A stretch of DNA of 64,000 nt, taken from positions 124,001 through 188,000 of the forward strand of contig JAFBJZ010000894.1 of assembly GCA_016785225.1 (NCBI GenBank). Direction: 5' to 3'. This DNA comes from Psettodes erumei (Eukaryota > Chordata > Actinopteri > Pleuronectiformes > Psettodidae). The translations under genes and the position numbers were made by a program. This document shows positions 36,180-48,601 of the stretch, one piece after another (the first letter of the stretch is position 1; the number at the start of each line of letters is the position of its first letter). Below the pieces are notes generated by a model. That model ran no database searches. It was not told where the DNA came from and saw only the letters and a program-made list of their open reading frames with translations.

Positions 36180-37895
36180 GAGATTCCAGGTGGAAGGCAG
36201 GTTGTGCTGGCAAGATGCGGACCTGTCCATCCAGGTACTGGTAGATTCGGGGGCCGATGACAATTTTATTGATGAGGAACTGGTCCACCAAGCGAACATT
36301 CCCACGCTAACCCTCGCGAGCCCAAAAGAGGTGTTGGCGTTAGACGGCCGGCATTTAGCCAGGGTAACCCACTGCACCAAAGTCATTTCCCTCACGATCT
36401 CCGGTAACCATCATGAGCACATAGATCTGTATGTAATTCCCTCGCCCTCTTCCCCGCGTTGTGGTAGGGTTACCCTGGTTGAAGAAACATAATCCACACA
36501 TTGATTGGTCCGCTGGCTCCATAACTAGCTGGAGCCTTTTTTCTGCCATGCTAATTGCCTCCGTTCTGCAATCCCTCCTAGCCCTCCGTTTCCCCTGAGC
36601 TCTCCAGAGGAGACTGATTTATCAGGCGTTCCCAGTGACTACCATGACCTAAAGGGTTTTTAGCAAGGACCAGGCCCTGTCCCTACCACCCCATAGACCT
36701 TATGATTGCGCAATTGACCTTCTCCCAGGCTCCTCTCTCCCTTCCAGGAGACTTTATAAACTCTCCAAGCCAGAGAGGGAAGCCATGGAGACGTACCTCC
36801 GAGACTCCCTGGCCGCAGGCCTCATTCGGCCCTCATCGTCACCCCTGGGGGCAGGAGCTTTCTTTGTGGAAAAGAAGGATGGCTCTCTGCGCCCCTGCAT
36901 AGATTACACTGGTCTGAATGAGATAACAGTCAAGAACAAATACCCGCTACCTTTACTGGACTCTGCTTTTGCCCCATTGCATGAAGCTGCCATTTTCACA
37001 AAACTAGATCTGCGCAATGCATACCACTTGGTAAGAATCAGGGAGGGGATGAATGGAAGACGGCATTCAATACTCACCTGGGACACTTTGAATACCAGGT
37101 GATGCCTTTTTGGCCTGACTAACGCCCCAGCAGTGTTTCAGGCTCTAGTGAATGACGTGCTCCGGGACATGCTGAACCGATTTGTTTTTGTGTATTTGGA
37201 CGACATCTTGATCTTCTCCCAGAATCACGAGGCTCATGTGACACACGTTAGGGCTGTCTTGCAGAGATTGCTGGAAAACAAGTTGTTCAGTAAAGGCCGA
37301 GAAGTGTGAGTTCAGCGTCCCATCTGTTTCGTTCCTGGGGTTCGTCATCAAGCGGGGCCAACTAGAGCCTGACCTGTCCAAAATCCAAGCAGTCCTGGAA
37401 TGGCCGGTCCCCTCCACACGCAAACACCTTCAACGGTTCCTGGGGTTTGCCAATTTCTACAGACGTTTTATTAAAAACTATAGCAGGTTGGCAGCCCCGC
37501 TCACCCAACTCACATCCACCAAGACAGTTTTCAAATGGTCCCCAGCAGCACAGGAAGCGTTCGAGACCCTCAAAGAGCGTTTCTCGTGCGCCCCTGTGCT
37601 GGTACACCCAGATCCACACTTGCAGTTCATCGTGGAGGTCGACGCCTCGGACTCCGGAGTGGGGGCAGTCTTGTCCCAACGGTCCACAGACGACCAGAAA
37701 CTCCACCCCTGTGCGTTCTTCTCTCGGCGCCTTTCCCCAGCCGAGCAGAACTATGACGTGGGAAACAGGGAGCTGCTGGCCGTGGTATTGGCGCTGCAGG
37801 AGTGGAGGCACTGGTTGGAGGGTGCAGAACTCCCGTTCATCGTTTGGACAGATCACAAGAATCTGTCCTATCTGCGTTCCGCCGGAGGCTGAACC
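36085..37895 (+). pseudogene. pol, protease to RNase H, of the gypsy element
   Basis: Protease shows VLVDSGADDNFIDEEL at about 36237-36285, with the DSG triad. An apparent frameshift lies near 36460. Reverse transcriptase starts at about 36740 and shows LIRPSSSPLGAGAFFV, CIDYTGLNEITVKNKYPLP and KLDLRNAYHLVRI. A frameshift lies near 37050 and a stop-containing stretch near 37100. The palm motif VYLDDILIF is at about 37192-37218. A further frameshift lies near 37300. The connection and RNase H (VEVDASDSGVGAVLSQR, NRELLAVVLALQEWRHW, WTDHKNLSYLRS) run 37380-37890. A small deletion at about 37880-37890 ends the frame. Confidence 0.92.
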
Positions 37896-39451
37896 CACGT
37901 CAGGCACGGTGGGCCCTATTCCTGGGTAGGTTCAATTATACCATTACCTACCGTCCGGGCTCCCGTAATACCAAGCCTGATGCACTTTCCCGCCAGTTTT
38001 CACCCACAGGGGAGGAGGCCCCTGCGGAGACCATTGTCCCACCGTCTTGTGTGGTTGGAGCGGCCAGGTGGGAGATTGAGCAGACGGTCCAGGAGGCCCT
38101 CCAGGGGCAGGCAGTTCCCACAGACTGCCCAGAGGGTCGGCTCTTCGTCCCTGCCCTGGTGAGGTCGTCAGTACTACAGTGGGCCCACGATTCTAAGCTG
38201 GCTTGCCACCCCGGCCACCATAGGACTTTAGCTATGCTTCGTCAGAAGTTTTGGTGGCCGTCCATGTCTGCCGACACCCGTGAGTATGTTCTGGCCTGCT
38301 CCGTCTGCGCCCGCAGCAAGCCTTCTCACCAGGCCCCGGCTGGTTTTCTCCGTCCACTACCGATACCTCACCGTCCCTGGTCCCATGTTGCTGTAGACTT
38401 TGTTACTGGCTTACCGCCATCAAATGGGAACACGGTTATTTTAACCATAATCGACCGATTCTCAAAATCTGTTCATTTTGTTCCCCTGTCAAAACTCCCT
38501 TCCGCTCTGGAAACAGCGGATCTACTCATCCACCATCTGTTTCGCCTGCACGGCATTCCCCAGGACATTGTATCAGACCGGGGCCCCCAGTTCACTTCTC
38601 AGGTGTGGAAGGCTTTCTGTCAAACCTTGGGGGCATCGACCAGTCTCTCCTCCGGGTACCACCCCCAGACCAACGGCCAGACGGAGCGGGCAAATCAGGA
38701 CTTGGGGTCGGCTCTACGCTGTGTGGCTTTCCGGCTTCCAACCTCTTGGTCCACACACCTATCCTGGGTCGAGTACGCCCATAACTCCCTGGTCAGCTCC
38801 GCCACAGGTATGTCTCCCTTCATGGTCTCCCAGGGTTTTCAGCCTCCCCTGTTCCCAAGCCAGGAGTGTGAGGTTGCGGTGCCCTCCGTACAAGACCACC
38901 TACGTCGTGCCCACCGAATCTGGCGGGAAGCCCGGGCAGCCTTGACACAAACGGCGGAACGCAACCGACGCTTGGCGGACCGTCACCGAACTCCGCTCCG
39001 GAGTACAAGGTCGGGCAAGAAGTTTGGCTCTCGTCACGTGACCTCCCACTTCAAACTGAGTTTGCAAACTGACCCCCAGGTATATCGGCCCCTACACCAT
39101 TGAGCGCGATCATAAATCCCGCAGTGGTAAAATTAAAACTTCCCCAGCCCTGAAAATCCACCCCACCTTCCATGTGTCCCTGCTTAAACCTGTTACAAAA
39201 AGCCCCCTGAGCCCTCCAGCTGAGCCCCCCCACCCCCCAGCTCATCGACGGTCACCCGGCATTTACCGTCCGTCAGCTGCTGGACGACGTAAGCGCGGCC
39301 GAGGTTTCCAGTACCTCTTGGACTGGGAGGGGTACGGTCCAGAGGAGAGGTCTTGGGTCAGCAAGAGCCTCATCCTGGACCCGGAGCTACTCACGGACTT
39401 CTACCGGGAGTTCCCGGACAAGCCCGGTAGGCCGCCAGGGGGCGTCCGTTG
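37880..39451 (+). pseudogene. pol, integrase and chromodomain, of the gypsy element
   Basis: The frame from about 37880 to 39000 is open. It has a zinc-binding H-H-C-C segment (CHPGHHRTLAMLR, then CSVCARSKPSH) and a DDE core with DFVTGLPPSNGN, SDRGPQFTSQVWK and TNGQTERANQ. A frameshift near 38995 separates the C-terminal part, where HVSLLKPV and a chromodomain (GRGFQYLLDWEGYGPEERSW, 39298-39357) end before TGA at 39450-39452. Chromodomains in this class target integration to chromatin marks. Confidence 0.92.
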
Positions 39452-39463
39452 AGGGGGGGGTAC

Positions 39464-40126
39464 TGTGACGGCCCAGGATGGGCGTCCCTTTCCGGTTTGC
39501 CTCTCCCTCTCTTTTTTCCCTTACTCCCAGGTGGTGGCAGGAGGCGTGGCCAGCCATAATTAGCAGATGAGACACACCTGACTCTCATCTGCTAATCAGC
39601 ACACCTGGAGCTCATCTGGCAATCACTCCAACCCCTACATAAGCCCAGCTCTCCAGTCACCCTGTTGCCAGATGATTGCTTTGCGACATCCAGCGTTTTT
39701 TTTTTGACCTCGACCACGATCCTGACCACCCACGCCCCTGACCACGCCACGCTCCTGACCACGATCCCGACCACGCTACGTCCCTGACCACGGCCACGCT
39801 CCTGACCACGATCCCGACCACTGCCACGCCCCTGACCACGGCCACGCTCCTGACCACGATCCCGACCACTGCCACGTCCCTGACCACGGCCACGTCGATC
39901 CCGACCACCACGGCTGACCACGGCCACGCTCCTGACCTCGATCCCGACCACTGCTACGCCACCGACCACGACCACGTTTCACGCTAACCTCCCGAAGGAG
40001 TCGGCACAAGCTACACCACGTGTGCGACTCTTCAGGAGTTTTTCCTCGTGCTGTTTCCCTGCTGGAAACTAATAAAAACTCAAACTGTGTGCCTCTGGTC
40101 TCCTGCACTTTCTGGTCCGAAACCCC
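39464..40126 (+). repeat. Right LTR of the gypsy element (3' end clipped)
   Basis: It begins TGTGACGGCCC and ends in CGAAACCCC at 40126, about ten bases short of the end seen in the left LTR. Its internal minisatellite (39707-39978) has units around GACCACGATCCCGACCACG and is longer than that of the left LTR, so the two LTRs differ in repeat number. Confidence 0.9.
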
Positions 40127-40849
40127 TTTACTGGGAAATATTGCTATTCGATCCATTTTAATGGGCAGCTATTGGTACCATTAAAGTCTGAGATCTCATA
40201 TGACCTTTGTTTTCTTGCTGGCACATCCTGAGTCAGGCAATGTGAATCAATTCACTGGTTATTCTGTCTGCCCAGCAAAATGTCAGCAAAATACTTCAAC
40301 AATTCAGAGCACTCTTAAAATTTGTCGTTGGTATTCGTGGTCCTGCGGGCAGTATTCCTAATATTTCCTTGACCAACAGTGTGATGCATACAACCTCATG
40401 GCCAGATTTCCATGAAATTTGTGGGGAATATATTGTTCCTAAATAATGAATCCTGTTGTTTGAAAGAAGTATCAAAATGTAATTTGGGCAATTTAGAATG
40501 GAATTTGATAAAGGAATCAATCCTCAGCAAGTTAACATTTCTTTTATTTTATTAACCTCAATGTTTTTTTCACAAGTACCCACAGAACAAATGTTACATT
40601 TTTAACCTCAAATCCTGTTAAATCCTTGAACTATCTTGTCTTCTCCATTCAACTCTTTCATATTGTGCAGTGAACTGGACATTGCTGCCTCTAATGCTTT
40701 AGGTGAGGCAATCTTAAAGAACATTTCATAAACAATGACAATTTCAGGTGATTTAGCAGTTGCATAAAAAGACCGATAACAGAATAAACTCCTGTAGGAG
40801 CTTCTGTTTATTCAATGTATAACATATTAAGATTAAAACTGCAAGCAGT
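40127..40849. other. Short intergenic stretch with an inverted repeat
   Basis: There is no coding pattern. GAATAAAC at 40782-40789 and its complement GTTTATTC at 40806-40813 flank a loop that itself contains CTCCTGTAGGAG, giving a possible two-part hairpin. Confidence 0.5.
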
Positions 40850-43585
40850 GATAACGGGCCCTCGTACCCCCGCGCCAACTCGAGGGACCTGGCCTACGCT
40901 GAATTCCCCGAATTTCCCCGAAAACTCCGGCGGGGAGGCATTTTTCAACATTTCCTCCCGACATCAATAGGTGGCGCTATGACAATATGACCATATAATC
41001 CCATACATTTCTTCAGGCCAATGTCTTGATCGTACGTGTGTAATTTGAGGCCGATCAGACAAGGCATGTGTGACTTCTAGCGCTTCAGATGGCGATGGCG
41101 AGGGATCCAACTTTGCCACGCCACCCTGGGGACCCCGTGAGGTAGGACCATGCTATCTTCAGAATCGAGCATCTTCAATCTCTTGGGGTTCACCAAAGTA
41201 AATCTCAGCTCTGTCTGATTGAGCTTCCGTATAGTCATCATCAAAGTACTGAACGTGTCATTTCCGGTCGACAATAGATGGCGCTCTCACTTTTATGGAA
41301 TATGATTATGTAGATGTCTTTGTGAGTGGATTATTATCATTCATGTGAAGTTTGGCTGAGATCGGAGCACGTACACTGAAGTTATGGCAGTTTCGTACTT
41401 TCTGGCGAAACATCAAAATTCACCATACCGCCACGGCCATTCCATTCGAGAGCCATAAAAGCTTTTGATAACTTTTGATCACCAAGGCCTCGAGAGTCAG
41501 CACACCACGTTTGAAGCCAATACGATGAAATCTCTAGGAGGAGTTCGTTCAAATATAACACGTGCGAAAGGCGAAAAATACATCAAATTTTCATATTCAA
41601 ATCAAAATGGCTGACTTCCTGTGAGGTTTGAGTCATGGCTGCAAGAGACTTTTTTGAAGGTAGTGGCACGTTCCACACACTGACTGAATTTCATTCACCT
41701 AGGTCAAAATAACCTCAATGGGGAGGGGTTTTTGAAAATTTCTTCCTGTTTCCAATAGGTGGCGCTATGACAATATGACCATAGTGTCCCACAGATCTCT
41801 TCAGGCCGCCACTCTGATTGTACGTGTGTAATTTGAGGCACAATGGACAAGGTATGTCCAAATTAGAGCACTTTGATGGTGATGGCGAAGGATCCAAATT
41901 CGCCGCGCCGCCACGGGGCCGCCATAATGCAGGAGCATGCCATCTTCTGAATCCCGCATCTACCATGTCTCAAGGCTTACCAAAGTAAAACTGAGCTTCA
42001 TCGGATTAAAATACTTGATGTTGAACATCAAAGTTCAAAATATGTGATTTCCTGTCGCCAGTAGGTGGTGCTGTCACTTTTATGGAATATGATGATGCAG
42101 ATGTCTCAAGGAGTGGATTATTATCATACATGTGAAGTTTGGCTGAGATCGGAGCACGTACACTGAAGTTATGGCAGTTTCGTGCTTTCTGGTGAAACAT
42201 CAAAATTCACCATACTGCCAAGCCCATTCCATTCGTGAGCCATAAAGCTTTTGATAACTTTTGATCAGCAAGGCCTCAAGAGTCAGCACACCAAGTTTGA
42301 AGCCGATACGATGAAAACTCTAGGAGGAGTTTGTTCAAATATAACATGTGCGAATGGCGAAAAATACTTCAAATTTTCATATTTATAATCAAAATGGCAG
42401 ACTTCCTGTGAGTTTTGAGTCATAGTTGCAAGAGACTTTTTTGAAGGTCGTGGCACGTTCCACACACTGACTGAATTTCATCCGCCTCGGTCAAAATAAC
42501 CTCAATGGGGAGGGTTTTTTGAAAATTTCTTCCTGTCGCCAATAGGTGGCGCTATTAAAGTATGACCATATAGTCCCATAGATCTCTTCAGGTCGCCACT
42601 CTGATTGTACTTGTGTAATTTGAGGCACATCGGCCAAGGTATGTGCAAATTAGAGCACTTTCATGGTGATGGCGAAGGATCCACATTCGCCGCGCTGCCA
42701 AGTGGCCACCATGAGGTGAGAGCACGCCATCTTCTGAATCCAGCATCTACCATGTCTCAAGGCTTACCACAGTAAAATTTAGCTTCATCGGATTTAGATA
42801 CTTGATGTTGAACATCAAAGTAGAAAACGTGAGATTTCCTGTCGCCAATAGGTGGCGCTGTCACTTTTGTGGAATATAATTATGCAGATGTCTCAAGGAC
42901 TGGATTATTATCATACATGTGAAGTTTGGCTGAGATCGGAGCACGTACACTGAAGTTATGGCAGTTTCGTGCTTTATGGCGAAACATCAAAATTCGCTGT
43001 GCCGCCACGCCCATTTCGTTCACGTACCATAAAAGCTTTTGATAACTTTTGATCACCAAGGCCTCGAGAGTCAGTACACCAAGTTTGAAGTCGATACAAC
43101 GAAATCCCTAGGAGGAGTTCGTTCAAATACAACACGTGCAAATGGCCAAAAATGGCCAAAATTTGCATATTCACATCAAAATGGCCAACTTCCTGTTGGG
43201 TTTGAGTCATGGCCGCAAGAGACTTTTTCGAACGTCTTGTCATGCTCTACGCACCCACCAAATTTCATCCGCCTCGGTCAAACTAACCCCAAAGGGGAGG
43301 GGTTTTTGAAAATTTCCAGGGGGCGCCACCAAGCCATTTTGCCCCGCCCATTTTCGAGACCCTTAAAATACGTAATTTTTTGCCGGACCTGACGCGTGTG
43401 CAAAATTTGGTGAGTTTTTGAGCATGTTCAGGCCTCGAAAAATGCGATTCATTTGTTATCAGGATAATAATAATAAAAACCCCTTGAAATACAATAGGGC
43501 CTTCGCACTGAAGGTGCTCGGGCCCTAATAATAATAATCCCTTGAATTACAATAGGGCCTTCGCACTGAAGGTGCTCGGGCCCCA
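40850..43585. repeat. Unclassified repeat with three tandem units of about 787 bp
   Basis: GTGGCGCTATGA or a near variant, preceded by CCAATAG or ATCAATAG, starts units at 40971, 41759 and 42545 (spacings 788 and 786). A third spacing of about 774 ends at a degenerate GGGCGCCACC near 43319. Each unit has a second GGTGGCGCTGTCACTTTT-like block about 305 bp in (41277, 42065, 42849). The 5' end near 40850 has GATAACGGGCCCTCG. The 3' end carries two copies of a module with GGGCCTTCGCACTGAAGG and GTGCTCGGGCCC (about 43480-43525 and 43540-43583), which can fold as a hairpin. No transposase is visible and I cannot name the class. Confidence 0.8.
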
Positions 43586-45479
43586 ATAAATAAAATAAAC
43601 AAATTAAAAAAATAAAATAACAAAACAAAACAACAAACAACAAAACATTCTCCACCTCATCTCATCTCATCCCACCAGTTTAGTGGCTATAGAATTAATG
43701 TAGTGCATTGATATGAGTTTTTTTTTTTCTTTTTGAAAAGTCACTTAGTATCTACCAATTACACCCACTTTTTGGTTGCGACAGTGTTTCCAAAATACAC
43801 TTTTGGCTTCAGCAAAACCAGTTTTTGTGGAAGTTATTTTTGGTCTTTTTTGTGGGTGTTGGGCACCTGAGAACATAGTTTCAATTTTTTATTATCTAAC
43901 AAGACTTTAGATTCTGTGATACAGTATGATGAGTAATGATGACCCACTCACTAGGCACACCAATCACTGAACAGTTCTGAAAACCTTGAATTATGTTCAA
44001 CAGCAACATGTTTGCTCAACTCAGTGACTACAATAACAATACAGATATGGCTATATGAATGCACATAAATGATCAGGAAATGGTTATTGCATGATTAAAC
44101 ATTAAAGAAAGCTGGCAACAATTATTTTTATCTATAAAATATTTATATTTGTCAATCACAAGGAAAAAAACCCCACAGTCTCTCAGCAAATTCGGTCTCT
44201 GTTTCTCTTTGTTGGGTGGCTCGCCACAACCCTGCGGCTTCCCCTCTACCTTACAGAGATGAAGGAAACCCCAGTAGAAGAAAAAGTTGTCTTGTTGATC
44301 TCATCACAGGATTTCCATCAAAGAAAAGACCCGGCCTATAAAGACCAAACAACAAAAAAGGGTCACTGTGATGTTCATTTAAATAAAGTACAGTTTTAAA
44401 TCTAAATGAATGCATAAACACACAATTTGTACATATTCAGTTTAACATTGTCTCTTAATAAACCATTCTTCAATTATTCTCTATCCATGAATTAACTGAA
44501 CACATTTTCAATAGTAATAAAATTTTGGAACACTCCTTTACATTCATCTCCCTCCTTTTATTTTTTTTTCCTTTCCCGCCACTCATTAAAAAAAACACAC
44601 CGAGCAAGGGTGAGGCAAAATAAAATATAAAACATTCTTTTTTTAACACTATGTACCTGAAACAATGCCTCACTAAGCCATACTAACAACAGCAATTGCA
44701 CAATTGACTAAAAGCTACTTACCAGAGGCTCATACATTCAATACCCACACACACTCCAGGCAAGGCAGAATACGCGGCTCAGTCCAGGTTCTGCTTTAGA
44801 AGAAACAGGCACATTGGAGTTCAGCATCGTGTAGCGGTGTGAATGTGGCTAATGGCTGAAGCTAGTGCCGCTAATGCTAACAACACAACTTACGTTCTCC
44901 TCTGCAACCGTTAAAAAACAACCCACAAGGATAAAAAAAATGATACTCGCTCTCTCCAGCTGATAAAAGTAATTCTGTGGTGGAATATCTGGCTCTCTTG
45001 CACAAAAAGTTGCTAAAGTTTGCAGCAGAAACAATGCATGCAGGCACCTCTATATGGGTCCGGCAGAGAGAGGAAGAAAACACTAACACCACGGCATGTA
45101 CACCTCGACGGTGTCTGATTTGCCAAGGCCACACCACATCACGGGAGCTCCTCATGTAACCTGCATCTTGTACACTTTGAGAAAGGCACTTTCGTCCCAC
45201 ATTGAAAAGAACTACCCTTTTAAACAGATAAATGAATTTGTGTGTATCGATCTTTTTAATCTATTTATTTACCTATTTATGATTTTAATCGTAGATTCTA
45301 TTTATTCATTTTATGTAAGATTTTAGATCACTATTTATTTATTTATCTTTTTATCTATTTATGTGACACAACATATGAATTTATGAACTTATTGTTCCAA
45401 TTAATTAGATGATGACTGGACTTGTATTTACTTATTAAGAGCCTGGTAACCTGGGTTACATGTTCATCACCTCCACTCT
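43586..45479. other. Intergenic stretch with no recognised gene
   Basis: AT-rich DNA. The segment 44750-45180 is less AT-rich and might be an old repeat. 45240-45365 is a TATTTAT-rich low-complexity tract. No supported coding sequence. Confidence 0.4.
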
Positions 45480-45559
45480 ATTGGAGGTGAGCCTATGGAG
45501 ACACAGATTTGAGAGAGCAGGCATCTTTTGAGCTCTCTGCAGGACATCAATAGCCTCAG

Positions 45560-46660
45560 CTTTAGTTGGAAAAGATTTCAGTGCATCATCAACATAAAAA
45601 TCCATCACTGCCATATGTCCATTCCGCCACTCTTGCTGCCATTCTCAGCCCGAAGATCGCCACTGCTGGTGAGGGAAAAATGTAGACTCTCATGCAATAG
45701 TCCACCACATCTTTACTGAGATCATTGTCTTTATACCAGAGAAAATTAAGGAAATCTCTGATCTTCCTGAACAATAAAACATTTGTTCTAGGTCCACTGT
45801 TAGAGCAACCAGTTCCTTACTGAAGTGGAGGAGCATGCCCAATAGGGTGTCATTCAAGTTGGGCCCCATAAGCAGCATGTCATTGAGGGACACTCCTTCA
45901 AACTGTGCACTTGAGTGCACAGTTTGAAGAACACCACAAAATCTTCCTGGGGTTCTGTGGGTGGTAGACACCAAAAGTGTTAAGATACGATCTCTCTTTA
46001 TCCTTATCACAAGGTGGTGCAAGCTCTGCATGTTGTCAATCATCTTCTGCATGAACTCAGTGTGCTCTCATGTCTTCCTTTTTGTCAAGCATGCAGCAAA
46101 GAGGCATAAGCTGCTCGTAGGCATAGGGTATGTTGTCTGGGAGCAAATGCCTAGGGCACCTAAATGGTAAAGGTGCAACCAAGCTGTTGCATTCATCTTT
46201 GAAGACTCCTTCCTTCCTTTAGAAAGATTGTGTCTTCAACAGGAGGTGCGAGCTCGTTGTTGGTAACAGTGCAGCAAAAGACAGTCTCTCCTAGATCCTC
46301 TGCTCTCGGCTTTGAATATGGGTTTGGAGGTTGCAACTGTTGCGAAGTGGCTTTTATGTTATGCAACATGCTGAAATTCTCTTTCACACTGAAATGGTTG
46401 TCATAAGGAGTGAGAAAGCATGAGCGTCCATTATTGAACACTAGTGAAGTTTTTCACTTCAGTTGGCTTGTGAGCGCTGTTGAGGCACACATTACCAATG
46501 ATCACCCAGCCCAGTTCAAGCTTCTGTGCATATGGGTCAATATGTCTCTCACAAGGTTCTATCTATTGAGCAGGAGGATGTCAACCTCTGGGTCGAGGGG
46601 TGGTATCTCTGCAGCTATTGACCTCCGATGGTGGTGGTGACACTGCGGCTTCAGGGATAG
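45560..46660 (-). pseudogene. BEL/Pao retrotransposon pol relic (protease to reverse transcriptase)
   Basis: On the minus strand, IPPLDPEVDILLL (about 46600) resembles the aspartic protease region. Downstream, FEGVSLNDMLLMGPNLND, LLHFSKELVALTVDLEQMFY and LWYKDNDLSKDVVDY are diagnostic of BEL/Pao reverse transcriptase (45700-45960). PSPAVAIFGLRMAARVAEW follows to about 45600. Stops and frameshifts occur throughout. A gag-like relic in the same orientation at 52661-52960 may be its other half, separated by the LINE at 48304-52272. Confidence 0.82.
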
Positions 46661-46756
46661 GTACTTTTTCCCTGTTGTCAGGTATTTTGTGAGGTTCTTT
46701 GCTGGAGAGCTTTGGGAAGTTTTCTATCCTGGAAAACAGGGATTTTTCTATTGGTT

Positions 46757-46838
46757 CATTCGTATTGTGCCACTAGAGGTGAAATTCTTGGACCAGCACA
46801 AGACGAAAGCGAAAGCATTTGCCAAGAATGTTTTCATT
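46757..46838 (+). rRNA. 18S rRNA fragment (82 bp)
   Basis: The stretch reads CATTCGTATTGTGCC, then CTAGAGGTGAAATTCTTGG, then GCGAAAGCATTTGCCAAG and AATGTTTTCATT. These are consecutive blocks of the highly conserved central region of eukaryotic 18S rRNA. About four bases are missing at AAGACG/AAAGCG and several substitutions are present, so it is a dead copy. It is isolated, with no flanking rDNA on either side. Confidence 0.85.
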
Positions 46839-48090
<1,252 letters not shown>

Positions 48091-48601
48091 TATCACATTC
48101 CACACATGCACTCACCCAGCACATGGTCTGAGTGCCTCCACAGATCTTCTTTGTTCAGGGCCTCCAGGCCTCAGCAGCCATTTTGACACACAGAGACACA
48201 CACACACACACACACCTGTAGAAAGTACACTGTAGATAGATTGTATGTTTCTTTCTCTTTTATTCTTATTAATAAATGAGTATTAAACATGCCTGCTGTC
48301 TGTTTAGATAGATAGATAGAACTTTATTGATCCCATGATGGGGAAATTTGTGCGTTTACCTCAGCTCAATTACAGGAAAGGAAAGAAACAAGCAATTAAA
48401 ATGTATCACATAAATATATCAGCATAAAAAGGAACAATATATACAGTAGAGCATTGTATACAAAACACTATATACAAAACAGCAGGGCATACACAATATG
48501 CAATTATGGGTGGAGGGTTGTGGAGGTGTTTAGATAAATAAATAAATAAATATGTGTGTCGGCTGTAAGGTGACAGTGAAGTGACCGAGTGACTCTAAGC
48601 A

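Larger units (their letters stand above)
34486..40126 (+). mobile_element. Ty3/gypsy retrotransposon with chromodomain (Sushi-like), nearly complete but broken
   Basis: LTRs lie at 34486-35030 and 39464-40126. The left LTR lacks roughly the first 45-65 bp, cut at the junction with the inverted derivative. The right LTR starts TGTGACGG after a G-rich polypurine tract (39451-39460) and lacks the final CACCGTGTCA-like bases. Between them are gag, protease, reverse transcriptase, RNase H, integrase and a chromodomain in the order of Ty3/gypsy. The gag start and chromodomain resemble the Sushi/Mamsi lineage (from memory). Frameshifts in gag, RT, RNase H and the integrase tail make this copy inactive. 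No target duplication can be read, because both outer ends are damaged. Confidence 0.93.

Noticed and set aside
44877..45200. 107-codon minus-strand frame considered as a gene
   Set aside because: No recognised motifs and no exon context. The sequence looks like an old repeat.
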